64,000 nt of DNA. It comes from Methylobacillus methanolivorans. GTDB lineage: Bacteria; Pseudomonadota; Gammaproteobacteria; Burkholderiales; Methylophilaceae. The notes under the pieces were generated by a model. That model had not been told where the DNA came from, ran no database searches, and worked only from the letters and a program-made list of their open reading frames with translations. The stretch lies in contig NZ_JBIWXY010000001.1 in NCBI RefSeq assembly GCF_044751345.1, positions 434,001 through 498,000 of the forward strand. The letters are read 5' to 3'. Shown in pieces: positions 19,391 through 27,795 of the stretch. The translations under genes and the position numbers were made by a program. Numbering within the stretch: position 1 is the first letter of the stretch; every line of letters begins with the position of its first letter.

Positions 19391-20809
19391 ATGCAGGCGC
19401 AAGCACCAGGACAAGAGCAGAAGTTTAAGCCAGGGCGGGTAAGCCCCAAGGTGCGTGTCCTGCTGGTTGAGGATGAAGTGATTTTTGCACGTGCCGTCGC
19501 CAAGCGCTTGCAGCAGGCAGGGTATGACTGTGAGCATGCTGCAACGCTTGAGGATGGCCGTGAACTTGTACGTCAGATGGCGCCAGATCTGGTATTGCTG
19601 GATATGCGCCTACCTGATGGCAATGGTCTGGATTTACTGCCTGAGCTGGTCAGCAAAGGGATAGCTGTTATTTCCATGACCGCTTATGGTGAGGTGACAG
19701 ATGCCGTCTATGCCATGAAATTGGGCGCTACGGACTACCTTAAAAAACCAGTCGATTTAGAAGAATTATTGCTGGCGGTTGAAAAAGCACAAACCGCCAC
19801 GCAGCTGAAACATCATCTTGATTACTCCCGGCAGCGCAATATGCATGCTAGCGAAGGAGTTGAACTGCTTGGTGATAGTCCTGCGGTGAGCAGTGTGCGG
19901 GCTCAGATTGAGCGTTTTGCGCAATTGGTCTCACTCTCTGACGCTATTCCTCCTACCGTGCTGATTCAAGGCGAAACAGGAACGGGTAAGGACGTGGCGG
20001 CACGTTTGCTGCACCTCTCTTGCGCGAATAGTGATCGACCTTTTGTCCATGTGGATTGTGCCTCCTTGCCAGCAGAGTTGATCGAGAGTGAGTTGTTTGG
20101 CCATGAAAAAGGCGCGTTTACCAGTGCGCAGGCTTCACGTTACGGTCTAATCGAGGCTGCCGAGGATGGCACCTTGTTCCTAGATGAAATAGGCGAATTG
20201 CCTTTGCCCTTGCAAGCCAAGCTGCTGAATGTGCTGGAAAGGCGCAGGGTGCGACGCTTGGGCTCTACCAAAGAGCATCCTGTCCAGGCACGTTTTGTGG
20301 CAGCTACCAATCGTGATCTGCATCAAATGGTGCTAGAAGGGCGCTTTCGCTCTGATCTGTTTTATCGCCTGAATGTGTTGACCATGCATATGCCGCCATT
20401 GCGGGAGCGTGGCGACGATATCTTGTTGCTGGCCAAGCACTTTGCAACCCAGACAGAGCGTCGCTACGGCTTGCAACCTAGGCCTTTTTCCATCGAAGCC
20501 AGTCATATGATCCGCGATTATCAATGGCCCGGGAATGTGCGCGAACTCAAGCACCAGGTGAGTCGTGCGGTACTGCTCAGCCGCGAAAGCCAGATCATGT
20601 CTCATGACCTGGCTTTGCCAGGCAGCTTACAAGCCGCACCGCCCATGGTGACACCAGAGCCGGGTGTCACTCTGGAATCTGCCGAAAAAGTGCTTATCGA
20701 GAATGCACTGCGTCAGTCCAACAACAATGTTTCTGAGGCTGCCCGCCAATTAGGCATCACGCGCATGGCGATGCGTTACCGCATGGAGCGCCACGGCCTT
20801 AAATTATAA
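19391..20809 (+). CDS. Sigma-54 dependent response regulator (NtrC family)
   Basis: Transcription activator of 472 residues: an N-terminal receiver (RVLLVEDE, acceptor Asp in LVLLDMRLPDGNG), a central AAA+ domain (Walker A GETGTGKDVAARLL, Walker B GTLFLDEIGELP) and a C-terminal Fis-type HTH (VSEAARQLGITRMAMRYRM). The sigma-54 contact loop reads GAFTSA rather than the usual GAFTGA. No partner histidine kinase is adjacent. The ribosome site AAGGA lies 10 nt upstream of the ATG. Its target is unknown; the TonB receptor just upstream is an obvious candidate, although no -24/-12 element was recognised there. Confidence 0.93.
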   Translation: MQAQAPGQEQKFKPGRVSPKVRVLLVEDEVIFARAVAKRLQQAGYDCEHAATLEDGRELVRQMAPDLVLLDMRLPDGNGLDLLPELVSKGIAVISMTAYGEVTDAVYAMKLGATDYLKKPVDLEELLLAVEKAQTATQLKHHLDYSRQRNMHASEGVELLGDSPAVSSVRAQIERFAQLVSLSDAIPPTVLIQGETGTGKDVAARLLHLSCANSDRPFVHVDCASLPAELIESELFGHEKGAFTSAQASRYGLIEAAEDGTLFLDEIGELPLPLQAKLLNVLERRRVRRLGSTKEHPVQARFVAATNRDLHQMVLEGRFRSDLFYRLNVLTMHMPPLRERGDDILLLAKHFATQTERRYGLQPRPFSIEASHMIRDYQWPGNVRELKHQVSRAVLLSRESQIMSHDLALPGSLQAAPPMVTPEPGVTLESAEKVLIENALRQSNNNVSEAARQLGITRMAMRYRMERHGLKL

Positions 20810-20906
20810 GCTCCTGTAGTATCTCCAATAGCGCTGGGCCTCAACGGTGGCAAGGTGCTCGTGGTATCATTCCGGGCAATTCCTCGCATTCAATTCTGGA
20901 GAGTTC

Positions 20907-22109
20907 ATGAAAATCGGTACCCCCCTCAGTCCTGTTGCCACACGTGTCATGTTGCTAGGCAGTGGAGAGTTGGGCAAGGAAGTGATCATTGCCTTGCAAA
21001 GACTGGGCGTCGAGGTGATTGCGGTGGATCGTTACCAGAATGCTCCCGGCCATCAGGTGGCACATCGTGCTTATGCAATTGATATGACTGACCCGGTGGC
21101 CTTGCGTGCTGTCATCGACAAGGAAAACCCACATCTGATCGTGCCTGAGATTGAGGCCTTGAATACGCAATTGTTGGCAGAAGTCGAAGCTGCTGGGCAT
21201 ACGCGAGTGATTCCTACGGTGAAAGCCGTGCAGCTCACCATGAATCGCGAAGGCATACGCCGACTGGCTGCGGAAGAGCTCAAATTGCCTACTTCGCCTT
21301 ATGCCTTTGCTGATAGTGAACAGGCATTGCGTGACGCCATTGAAGGCGGTATTGGTTATCCCTGTTTCATCAAGCCCACGATGTCGTCATCCGGCAAAGG
21401 GCAATCGCGCTTGACCGGCCCGGAGCAAATTGCTGCAGCCTGGGAGTATGCAGCAACCGCTGGTCGTGTGAATCAGGGCAAAGTGATTGTGGAAGGCCAG
21501 ATTGATTTTGATTATGAAATCACCTTATTAACCCTGCGCGCCCTGAATGCCAAGGGTGAGATGGAAACCAGTTTTTGCGAGCCTATTGGCCATTTGCAGG
21601 AAAAAGGTGACTATATCGAAAGCTGGCAACCGCAGCCCATGACAGCGCTGGCCTTGCAACGTGCCCAAGAGATTGCCCATGCAGTGACGGAGAGTCTGGG
21701 AGGGCTTGGCCTGTTTGGCGTTGAGTTATTCATCAAGGGTGACCAGGTCTGGTTCTCGGAAGTCAGCCCGCGCCCGCATGATACTGGCATGGTGACGATG
21801 GCTAGCCAGCGTTTCAGCGAGTTTGATTTGCATGCACGCGCTATCTTGGGGTTGCCGGTGAATGTCACCCTTAGTCGTCCTGGCGCCAGCGCGGTGATCT
21901 ATGGCGGGCTAGATAGTGAGCAGTTGGTGTTTGATGGTGTCGAGCAGGCGCTTGCCGTGCCGGAGTCGGATATTCGCCTGTTTGGCAAACCCGAGTCGTT
22001 TGAGCGACGCCGTATGGGGGTGGCACTTGCCACTGCCGAAAATGTTGAACAAGCAAGAGAGCGTGCTCGCCAGGCTGCTGGTTTGGTCAAGACAAGAGAC
22101 GGGCAGTAG
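20907..22109 (+). CDS. purT: Formate-dependent phosphoribosylglycinamide formyltransferase
   Basis: ATP-grasp enzyme that makes formyl-GAR from GAR, formate and ATP in purine synthesis, an apt variant for a C1-metabolising organism. The start is ATG 20907 (MKIGTPLSPVATRVMLLG) behind GGAG, giving 400 residues, the family length; the upstream in-frame extension to 20847 is not homologous. Visible motifs are LLGSGELGKE near residue 17, the ATP-grasp phosphate loop MSSSGKGQS near 155-163, and the metal-binding block FGVELFIKGDQVWFSEVSPRPHD (read in two parts) near 270-290. The haemoglobin gene starts 2 nt after its stop, so they are probably co-transcribed. Confidence 0.96.
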   Translation: MKIGTPLSPVATRVMLLGSGELGKEVIIALQRLGVEVIAVDRYQNAPGHQVAHRAYAIDMTDPVALRAVIDKENPHLIVPEIEALNTQLLAEVEAAGHTRVIPTVKAVQLTMNREGIRRLAAEELKLPTSPYAFADSEQALRDAIEGGIGYPCFIKPTMSSSGKGQSRLTGPEQIAAAWEYAATAGRVNQGKVIVEGQIDFDYEITLLTLRALNAKGEMETSFCEPIGHLQEKGDYIESWQPQPMTALALQRAQEIAHAVTESLGGLGLFGVELFIKGDQVWFSEVSPRPHDTGMVTMASQRFSEFDLHARAILGLPVNVTLSRPGASAVIYGGLDSEQLVFDGVEQALAVPESDIRLFGKPESFERRRMGVALATAENVEQARERARQAAGLVKTRDGQ

Positions 22110-22111
22110 AC

Positions 22112-22525
22112 ATGCTGGACAAGATAGGTGAGCCAGGGAGCAGCAAGGCAACCCTGTTTGAGATGTTGGGTGGTGTCGAGCAGGTACGTGCCATCGTTGA
22201 GCGCTTCTACGACATCATGGATAGCGATCCTCGCGCTGCAGGTATTCGTGCCATGCACGCGCCTGATCTAACTTCTGCCCGCGAAAAGCTGTTTATGTTT
22301 CTCACTGGCTGGACTGGTGGCCCGCAACTTTATATTGAGCAATATGGGCATCCGCGTTTACGCATGCGGCACATGCCATTCCCGATTGATGAATCGGCCC
22401 GTGACCAGTGGATGTATTGCATGATCAAGGCGATGCACGATACTGGGGTTGAAGACACAATAATTGAAAAGATGGGTGCTGCGCTGCATGGTGTTGCTGA
22501 CTTTATGCGCAATCGCGAAGGGTAA
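22112..22525 (+). CDS. Group II truncated haemoglobin (trHbO type)
   Basis: Small oxygen-binding globin, 137 residues. It shows the group II pattern: LFEMLGGVEQVRAIVERFYD at the N-terminus, FLTGWTGGPQLYIEQYGH in the E-helix region, then LRMRHMPFPID with the proximal His (in RMRH), and DQWMYCMIKAM. Roles in the family include oxygen chemistry, NO or peroxide detoxification and support of respiration. It follows purT after 2 nt and is closed by a strong bidirectional terminator. The physiological partner is not shown by the sequence. Confidence 0.93.
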   Translation: MLDKIGEPGSSKATLFEMLGGVEQVRAIVERFYDIMDSDPRAAGIRAMHAPDLTSAREKLFMFLTGWTGGPQLYIEQYGHPRLRMRHMPFPIDESARDQWMYCMIKAMHDTGVEDTIIEKMGAALHGVADFMRNREG

Positions 22526-22542
22526 AGTAGAGAAGGTGTGCG

Positions 22543-22577
22543 TAATAAAAAAGGCGCTGTGAGCGCCTTTTTTATTA
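22543..22577. terminator. Bidirectional intrinsic terminator
   Basis: A 16-bp perfect stem: TAATAAAAAAGGCGCT (22543-22558), loop GTG, AGCGCCTTTTTTATTA (22562-22577). It has A- and T-runs on both flanks and serves the convergent haemoglobin (+) and helicase (-) genes. The helicase stop codon lies inside it. Confidence 0.95.
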
Positions 22578-23987
22578 CTTGCGATTCAAGCCGCCAAGCA
22601 ATGCTGGGATTTCTTTCTTTGATTTTTCCCTGGAATGCATGGGCTTGGGAGCTGGGGCATCTATAGATGGCTCGTAAGGTTTGAAGAACCACTCATCTTC
22701 CTTGTTTCGCGGAGCCATGCGCGGACGCGGGCTAGCGTGAGTAGGGGCGCTAGGCGCTCTTGAACGTTGACTGTCATGTCGATCGCGCTGGCCATCATGG
22801 CTATGACGTGAAGACTGGGGAACACTGGCTTGTTCCTTGGGGAGTTCGCGCTTGATGAGCTTTTCGATTTCCTTGAGGAATTTTTCTTCTTCGCTCGCCA
22901 CCAGAGAGATGGCAATCCCGGATGCACCTGCGCGGCCAGTACGGCCAATGCGGTGGACATAATCCTCGGCAGCGCTAGGCAGTTCGTAATTGATCACCAT
23001 GGGTAGCTGATCAATATCCAGGCCACGCGCGGCAACATCAGTGGCAACCAATGCCGTGATCTTGTTTTGCTTGAAGGCATCCAGCGCCTGGATGCGCTCA
23101 AGCTGGCTCTTGTCGCCATGAATCGCGCCGGCGGCAATGCCTTCACGCTCCAGATGGCGTGCCAGGCGGCTGGCAGATAGTTTGGTCTTGGTAAAAACAA
23201 TGACCTGTGTGGCTTCCTTGCGCAGCAAATCTGCCAGCACATGCTGTTTGTGCTCGGTCTCGACCAACAGGATTTTTTGTGTGACGTTTTCAGAAGTCGC
23301 ATTGCTGCGTGCAACTTCGATCAATGTGGGTTTGCTCAGGAAGTCTTCAGAGAGCTTCTTGATTTCCGGTGAAAAAGTGGCAGAGAACATCAGGTTCTGG
23401 CGCTTCTTCGGCAACAGGGCAAGAATGCGCTTTAGATCGGGCATAAAGCCCATATCCAGCATGCGGTCGGCCTCATCCAGCACCAGCATCTGCACCTGGC
23501 TCAGTTGCACGGTACGCTGCTCAACGTGGTCAAGTAGGCGGCCTGGTGTTGCTACCAGAATCTCCACCCCTTTCATGAGGGATGGAGTCTGGGTCTTGAT
23601 ATCTACTCCACCGAAGACAACGAGCGAACGCAAAGGCGTATGTTTGGCATAGGCTTTTACACTTTCTTCCACCTGGATCGCCAGCTCCCGCGTGGGAGCC
23701 AGGATCAGTGCGCGTACCGGGTGCCTCGCGGGCGAAGCGCTGGTACTGGCAAGTGGCAGCAGTTTTTGTAACAGGGGCAGGGTGAAAGCGGCGGTTTTGC
23801 CGGTGCCGGTTTGCGCTCCTGCCATCAGGTCACCACCTTCAAGCACCACAGGAATTGCCTGGGCCTGGATAGGGGTTGGGGTGGTGTAGCCTGACTCATC
23901 CAGCGCCTTCAATAATTCAGGCGCGAGGTTGAGTGATGCAAAGCTGATAGTGTCTGTATTCACGTTGTCTTCAGGTTGAGTGGTCAC
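22575..23987 (-). CDS. DEAD-box RNA helicase, RhlE-like (copy A)
   Basis: ATP-dependent RNA helicase of 470 residues. It has the Q motif TPTPIQAQAIP, motif I AQTGTGKTAA, DEAD, SAT, and motif VI HRIGRTGRAG. The core (about residues 12-390) is followed by a basic, Ser/Arg-rich tail that ends with WFFKPYEP and IPALLGGL. It is the second gene of a tandem pair; 15 nt separate it from the upstream paralogue, so the two are likely one operon read from the promoter near 25641. Likely roles are ribosome assembly or RNA turnover at low temperature, by family analogy. Confidence 0.93.
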   Translation of the reverse strand: MTTQPEDNVNTDTISFASLNLAPELLKALDESGYTTPTPIQAQAIPVVLEGGDLMAGAQTGTGKTAAFTLPLLQKLLPLASTSASPARHPVRALILAPTRELAIQVEESVKAYAKHTPLRSLVVFGGVDIKTQTPSLMKGVEILVATPGRLLDHVEQRTVQLSQVQMLVLDEADRMLDMGFMPDLKRILALLPKKRQNLMFSATFSPEIKKLSEDFLSKPTLIEVARSNATSENVTQKILLVETEHKQHVLADLLRKEATQVIVFTKTKLSASRLARHLEREGIAAGAIHGDKSQLERIQALDAFKQNKITALVATDVAARGLDIDQLPMVINYELPSAAEDYVHRIGRTGRAGASGIAISLVASEEEKFLKEIEKLIKRELPKEQASVPQSSRHSHDGQRDRHDSQRSRAPSAPTHASPRPRMAPRNKEDEWFFKPYEPSIDAPAPKPMHSREKSKKEIPALLGGLNRK

Positions 23988-24002
23988 AAATTAACGATAC
24001 GA

Positions 24003-25391
24003 TTAGGCAAAGCTACGTGGGCGGCGTGCCGGACGATCACCGTCATGACGCTTGGCTGGCGCACGGTTAGCATCGTTGCGGCCACTGGCAGCGCGGTCAC
24101 CAAAGGTACGGCCTTCCGAGCGATTGCCGTCACGTTGGCCTTCGCGATTGCCAAAGCCTTGTCCACGTGACTTGTAACCGCCGCCATTGCCACCTGGGCG
24201 TTGACCTGGGCGGCCACTGCGTGGCTTGTCGTTACGGTCCATGCGCGGCGCTGGGCGCTTAGGCTCCAAGCCTTCAACCACGGAAATCTCCAGGCGCTGA
24301 CCGGTGTATTGCTCGATCTTGCGCAACTGGTGCCTATCCATGTGAGATGCGAAAGACAAAGCGGTGCCAGTGTTGCCGGCGCGGCCAGTACGGCCAATGC
24401 GGTGTACATAGTCTTCAGCAAACTTCGGCAGGTCGTAGTTGATGACGTGGGTAATGCCGTGAACGTCAATACCTCGCGCGGCAACATCAGTGGCCACCAG
24501 TACGCGTACATCACCGTGACGCAGCTTGGTCAGGGTGCGGTTACGTGCGCCCTGTGTCATGTCGCCGTGAAGTGCAGCAGACTTGTGACCAGCAGCGTAA
24601 AGGTCTTCTGCCAGCAGGTCAGCGTGACGCTTGGTCGAAGTAAATACGATAGCCTGGTTGACTTCAGGTGCAATCAACAAATGCTCCAGCAATTTGTTTT
24701 TATGTGCCATGTCATCAACGAACAGCAGCTTCTGCTCGATGTTGGCATGCTTTTCCTTGACCGCAGCAATCTGGATCACCTTAGGATTCTTAAGTAGAGT
24801 CTTGGCGATGTTAGCGATCTGGCCTTCGAAAGTAGCAGAGAACATCAATGTCTGGCGCTCGCCAGGCAAGGCAGAGGAGATGCGCTCGATGTCGGGCATG
24901 AAGCCCATATCCAGCATGCGGTCAGCTTCGTCAAGAATCAGCATCTGCAGGCGGGACATGTCGATACGGCCACGTTCCATGTGGTCCAGCAGGCGGCCAG
25001 GAGTAGCGACCAGGATATCAATCGGTTGTGACAGCAGCTTGTTTTGCAGTGGGTATGGCATACCGCCGACGATGCTGACAGTGCGGGCGCGCAGGAACTT
25101 GCCATATTTACGGGCGGCTTCATTCACCTGGGCAGCCAGTTCACGTGTTGGTGTCAGTACCAGGATGCGTGGGCCACGGCTCTTGGCTGGGTGTGGTGTT
25201 GCCAGGAGGTTCAGTGCTGGCAGGGTAAATGCTGCGGTTTTGCCAGTGCCGGTCTGGGCAGAGGCCATCAGGTCGTGACCTTCCAGCACTTCAGGAATTG
25301 CCTGGGCTTGGATAGGGGTAGGAGAGTTGTAGCCAGCCTCGGTCAATGCACGCAGGATGGATGGATGTAGGTTCAAGCTTTCAAAAGACAC
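24003..25391 (-). CDS. DEAD-box RNA helicase, RhlE-like (copy B)
   Basis: Helicase of 462 residues from a GTG at 25391 (VSFESLNLHPSILRAL), chosen because AAGGGA lies 5 nt upstream and RhlE proteins normally begin with this block. An ATG at 25433 would add 14 residues without homology. It has motif I AQTGTGKTAA, DEAD, SAT, and HRIGRTGRAG. The tail after about residue 380 is glycine/arginine-rich (GQRPGGNGGGYKSRGQGF), unlike the Ser-rich tail of copy A, so the two paralogues probably differ in RNA or protein partners. It is preceded by a leader of about 240 nt. Confidence 0.93.
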   Translation of the reverse strand: MSFESLNLHPSILRALTEAGYNSPTPIQAQAIPEVLEGHDLMASAQTGTGKTAAFTLPALNLLATPHPAKSRGPRILVLTPTRELAAQVNEAARKYGKFLRARTVSIVGGMPYPLQNKLLSQPIDILVATPGRLLDHMERGRIDMSRLQMLILDEADRMLDMGFMPDIERISSALPGERQTLMFSATFEGQIANIAKTLLKNPKVIQIAAVKEKHANIEQKLLFVDDMAHKNKLLEHLLIAPEVNQAIVFTSTKRHADLLAEDLYAAGHKSAALHGDMTQGARNRTLTKLRHGDVRVLVATDVAARGIDVHGITHVINYDLPKFAEDYVHRIGRTGRAGNTGTALSFASHMDRHQLRKIEQYTGQRLEISVVEGLEPKRPAPRMDRNDKPRSGRPGQRPGGNGGGYKSRGQGFGNREGQRDGNRSEGRTFGDRAASGRNDANRAPAKRHDGDRPARRPRSFA

Positions 25392-25634
25392 AAAATTCCC
25401 TTTCAAGGAAAACTGACAAGGCCTTGAGTTCAAGGCCCAAAAGGGCGCAAGCAGCCATAGTGACCCTGCCTGGTGGGCAGTATCAGTATTAGGCGCAATG
25501 ACTAAAATTTTTTAGCATTCTTACCGGCGCACGGGCATAGCCACTAACCGGTAACAAATACAAGAGAGCCGTAAAATTGCACAGGCTTCGAGAGGCTAGG
25601 GCGATGAATCATCAATTCGTCTGAATCGAATCAG
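25392..25634 (-). promoter_or_regulatory. Long 5' leader of the helicase operon
   Basis: If transcription starts about 7 nt after the -10 at 25641-25646, the untranslated leader is roughly 240 nt. No coding frame with a family match was recognised in it. Long leaders are known for cold-shock genes such as cspA and for DEAD-box helicase genes, so a thermosensing or autoregulatory role is possible. Confidence 0.4.
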
Positions 25635-25640
25635 TCCGGC

Positions 25641-25668
25641 AGTATATAGCTTGTCCTTAATTTGTCAA
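25641..25668 (-). promoter_or_regulatory. Sigma-70 promoter of the helicase pair
   Basis: On the minus strand, TTGACA (25668-25663), a 16-nt spacer and TATACT (25646-25641). This is the best consensus promoter seen in the window. It points toward the two RhlE-like genes and is back to back with the typA promoter. Confidence 0.75.
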
Positions 25669-25697
25669 AGGTTTTCACGCGGATTTAATCAACTCTG

Positions 25698-25706
25698 TGT
25701 TAAAAT
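25698..25706 (+). promoter_or_regulatory. Extended -10 promoter of typA
   Basis: TGTTAAAAT, an extended -10 (TGn plus TAAAAT at 25701-25706), gives a leader of about 25 nt before the ATG at 25739. No good -35 is visible, as is common for extended -10 promoters. Confidence 0.6.
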
Positions 25707-25738
25707 CGCGCACTTTTTCGCCAATAGAGTAATTACAC

Positions 25739-27547
25739 ATGTCGCGCGCCCTTCGTAATATCGCCATCATCGCTCACGTCGATCATGGCAAGACCACCAT
25801 GGTGGACAAGCTCCTGCAACAGGCTGGCACCTTTGCCGCCCACCAGCAGGTTTCAGAACGTGTCATGGATTCGGGGGATATTGAAAAGGAACGCGGTATT
25901 ACCATCCTGGCCAAGAATACCGCCGTCAATTACGAAGGCACGCATATTAATATTGTTGATACACCAGGCCACGCCGACTTCGGTGGTGAAGTTGAGCGCG
26001 TATTGGGCATGGTGGATGGCGTTGTGCTGTTGGTTGATGCGGTGGAAGGCCCAATGCCACAAACTCGCTTCGTCACCAAGAAGGCTCTGGCGCTTGGTTT
26101 GCGCCCGATTGTGGTTATTAATAAGGTAGACCGTCCGGGTGCACGTACCGATTGGGTGATCAACCAGACATTTGATCTATTTGCCAACTTGGGTGCAACA
26201 GACGAGCAACTGGATTTCCCGGTAGTGTATGCCTCTGCGTTGAATGGCTTTGCTACTCTTGATATGAATAAGCCTTCCGACAATATGCGTCCGTTGTTCG
26301 AGACCGTGTTGAGTCACGTACAACCACCAGACGGCGATAGTAATGCTGGATTGCAACTGCAGATTTCCGCACTGGACTACTCTACTTATACTGGTCGCTT
26401 AGGCGTGGGTCGCATTCGTAATGGTCGTATCAAACCTGGTCAAGTCGTTACTGTCATGAAGGGTGATGAGCAAGTTGCCCAAGGGCGTATCAACCAGGTG
26501 CTAGGCTTCCGTGGCCTGGAGCGTGTGCAGGTGGAAGAAGCTGAAGCAGGCGATATCGTTATTATTTCTGGTATTGAGGAAATCGGTATTGGTGTCACCA
26601 TTGCTGATCGTGAAAGTCCAGTTGGCCTGCCTATCCTGGCGGTGGATGAGCCGACCCTGACCATGGACTTCATGGTGAACACTTCACCACTGGCCGGTAC
26701 CGAGGGCAAGTTCGTGACTAGCCGTCAGATCCGTGACCGCTTGACTAAAGAGTTGCTGATCAACGTAGCGCTGCGTGTTGAAGATACTGCCGATGCTGAT
26801 ATTTTCCGTGTCTCTGGCCGTGGTGAATTGCACTTGACCATCTTGCTGGAAAACATGCGTCGTGAAGGCTATGAAATTGCTGTAGGTAAGCCACGCGTGG
26901 TTTACCGCGATATTGACGGTCAGAAGTGTGAGCCTTATGAAATCCTGACGGTTGACCTGGAAGATGACTGCCAGGGTGCCGTGATGGAAGAGCTGGGCCG
27001 CCGCCGTGGCGAATTGCAGAACATGGAGTCCGACGGTAATGGCCGTACCCGCCTGGAATACAAGATTCCAGCGCGTGGCCTGATTGGTTTCCAGAGCGAG
27101 TTCCTCACCATGACCCGCGGTACAGGTCTGATGGCGCATATTTTTGATGAGTATGCCCCTGTCAAGGCTGATATGCCTGGTCGCCGTAACGGTGTACTGA
27201 TTTCTTCTGAGCAGGGCGATGCAGTGGCTTATGCGCTGTGGAAGTTGCAAGATCGTGGTCGCATGTTCTCCGTACCAGGTGACAAGCTGTATGAAGGCAT
27301 GATCATTGGTATCCATAGCCGTGATAATGACTTGGTGGTTAACCCGATCAAGGGTAAGCAGCTGACCAACGTGCGTGCTTCCGGTACTGACGAAGCTGTG
27401 CGTTTGATCCCGCCAGTGCAGTTGACTCTGGAATCTGCCGTGGAGTTTATTGATGACGATGAATTGGTGGAAATCACACCTAAGAACATCCGTATCCGTA
27501 AGCGTCACCTACTGGAACATGAGCGCAAGCGTGCAGCCAAGGATTAA
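25739..27547 (+). CDS. typA: Translational GTPase TypA/BipA
   Basis: Ribosome-associated GTPase of the EF-G family, 602 residues, full length. The G domain has AHVDHGKTTMVDKLL, switch region RGITILAKNT, DTPGHADFGGEV and NKVDRPGAR. Domain II, the EF-G-like domain V and the BipA-specific C-terminal domain follow (RGLIGFQSEFLTMTRGTG; NIRIRKRHLLEHERKR). The family assists 50S assembly and growth at low temperature and under stress, which fits its position beside the divergent pair of RNA helicases. A strong terminator follows. Confidence 0.97.
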   Translation: MSRALRNIAIIAHVDHGKTTMVDKLLQQAGTFAAHQQVSERVMDSGDIEKERGITILAKNTAVNYEGTHINIVDTPGHADFGGEVERVLGMVDGVVLLVDAVEGPMPQTRFVTKKALALGLRPIVVINKVDRPGARTDWVINQTFDLFANLGATDEQLDFPVVYASALNGFATLDMNKPSDNMRPLFETVLSHVQPPDGDSNAGLQLQISALDYSTYTGRLGVGRIRNGRIKPGQVVTVMKGDEQVAQGRINQVLGFRGLERVQVEEAEAGDIVIISGIEEIGIGVTIADRESPVGLPILAVDEPTLTMDFMVNTSPLAGTEGKFVTSRQIRDRLTKELLINVALRVEDTADADIFRVSGRGELHLTILLENMRREGYEIAVGKPRVVYRDIDGQKCEPYEILTVDLEDDCQGAVMEELGRRRGELQNMESDGNGRTRLEYKIPARGLIGFQSEFLTMTRGTGLMAHIFDEYAPVKADMPGRRNGVLISSEQGDAVAYALWKLQDRGRMFSVPGDKLYEGMIIGIHSRDNDLVVNPIKGKQLTNVRASGTDEAVRLIPPVQLTLESAVEFIDDDELVEITPKNIRIRKRHLLEHERKRAAKD

Positions 27548-27570
27548 AGCTTTATAACGATGTCTCTCAT

Positions 27571-27600
27571 AAAACCCCGGCTTGCCGGGGTTTTTTCTTT
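27571..27600 (+). terminator. Intrinsic terminator after typA
   Basis: AAAACCCCGGC, TT loop, GCCGGGGTTTT, then TTCTTT. Confidence 0.95.
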
Positions 27601-27694
27601 TCAGGTGCTGAGATAGCAAGCCGCTCGAAAATTGTTTCAAAATTGTAACAACAACTATTGCCATGGGGGTATGCCTTCATGCAGAATGCACATA

Positions 27695-27714
27695 TATATA
27701 CAAAATTGTATATA
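27695..27714. promoter_or_regulatory. AT-rich palindrome upstream of TPR gene
   Basis: TATATACAA-AA-TTGTATATA, a perfect 9+2+9 palindrome about 80 bp before the TPR/oxygenase gene. A TATAAT at 27772-27777 lies downstream. It could be an operator. Confidence 0.4.
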
Positions 27715-27795
27715 GCCCGGCCCCGCTCAGCGGAACGGTTTTGCATGAGCAGCCATTAGAGCTGCAATGCATATAATGGACTATGGAGATGTGCA

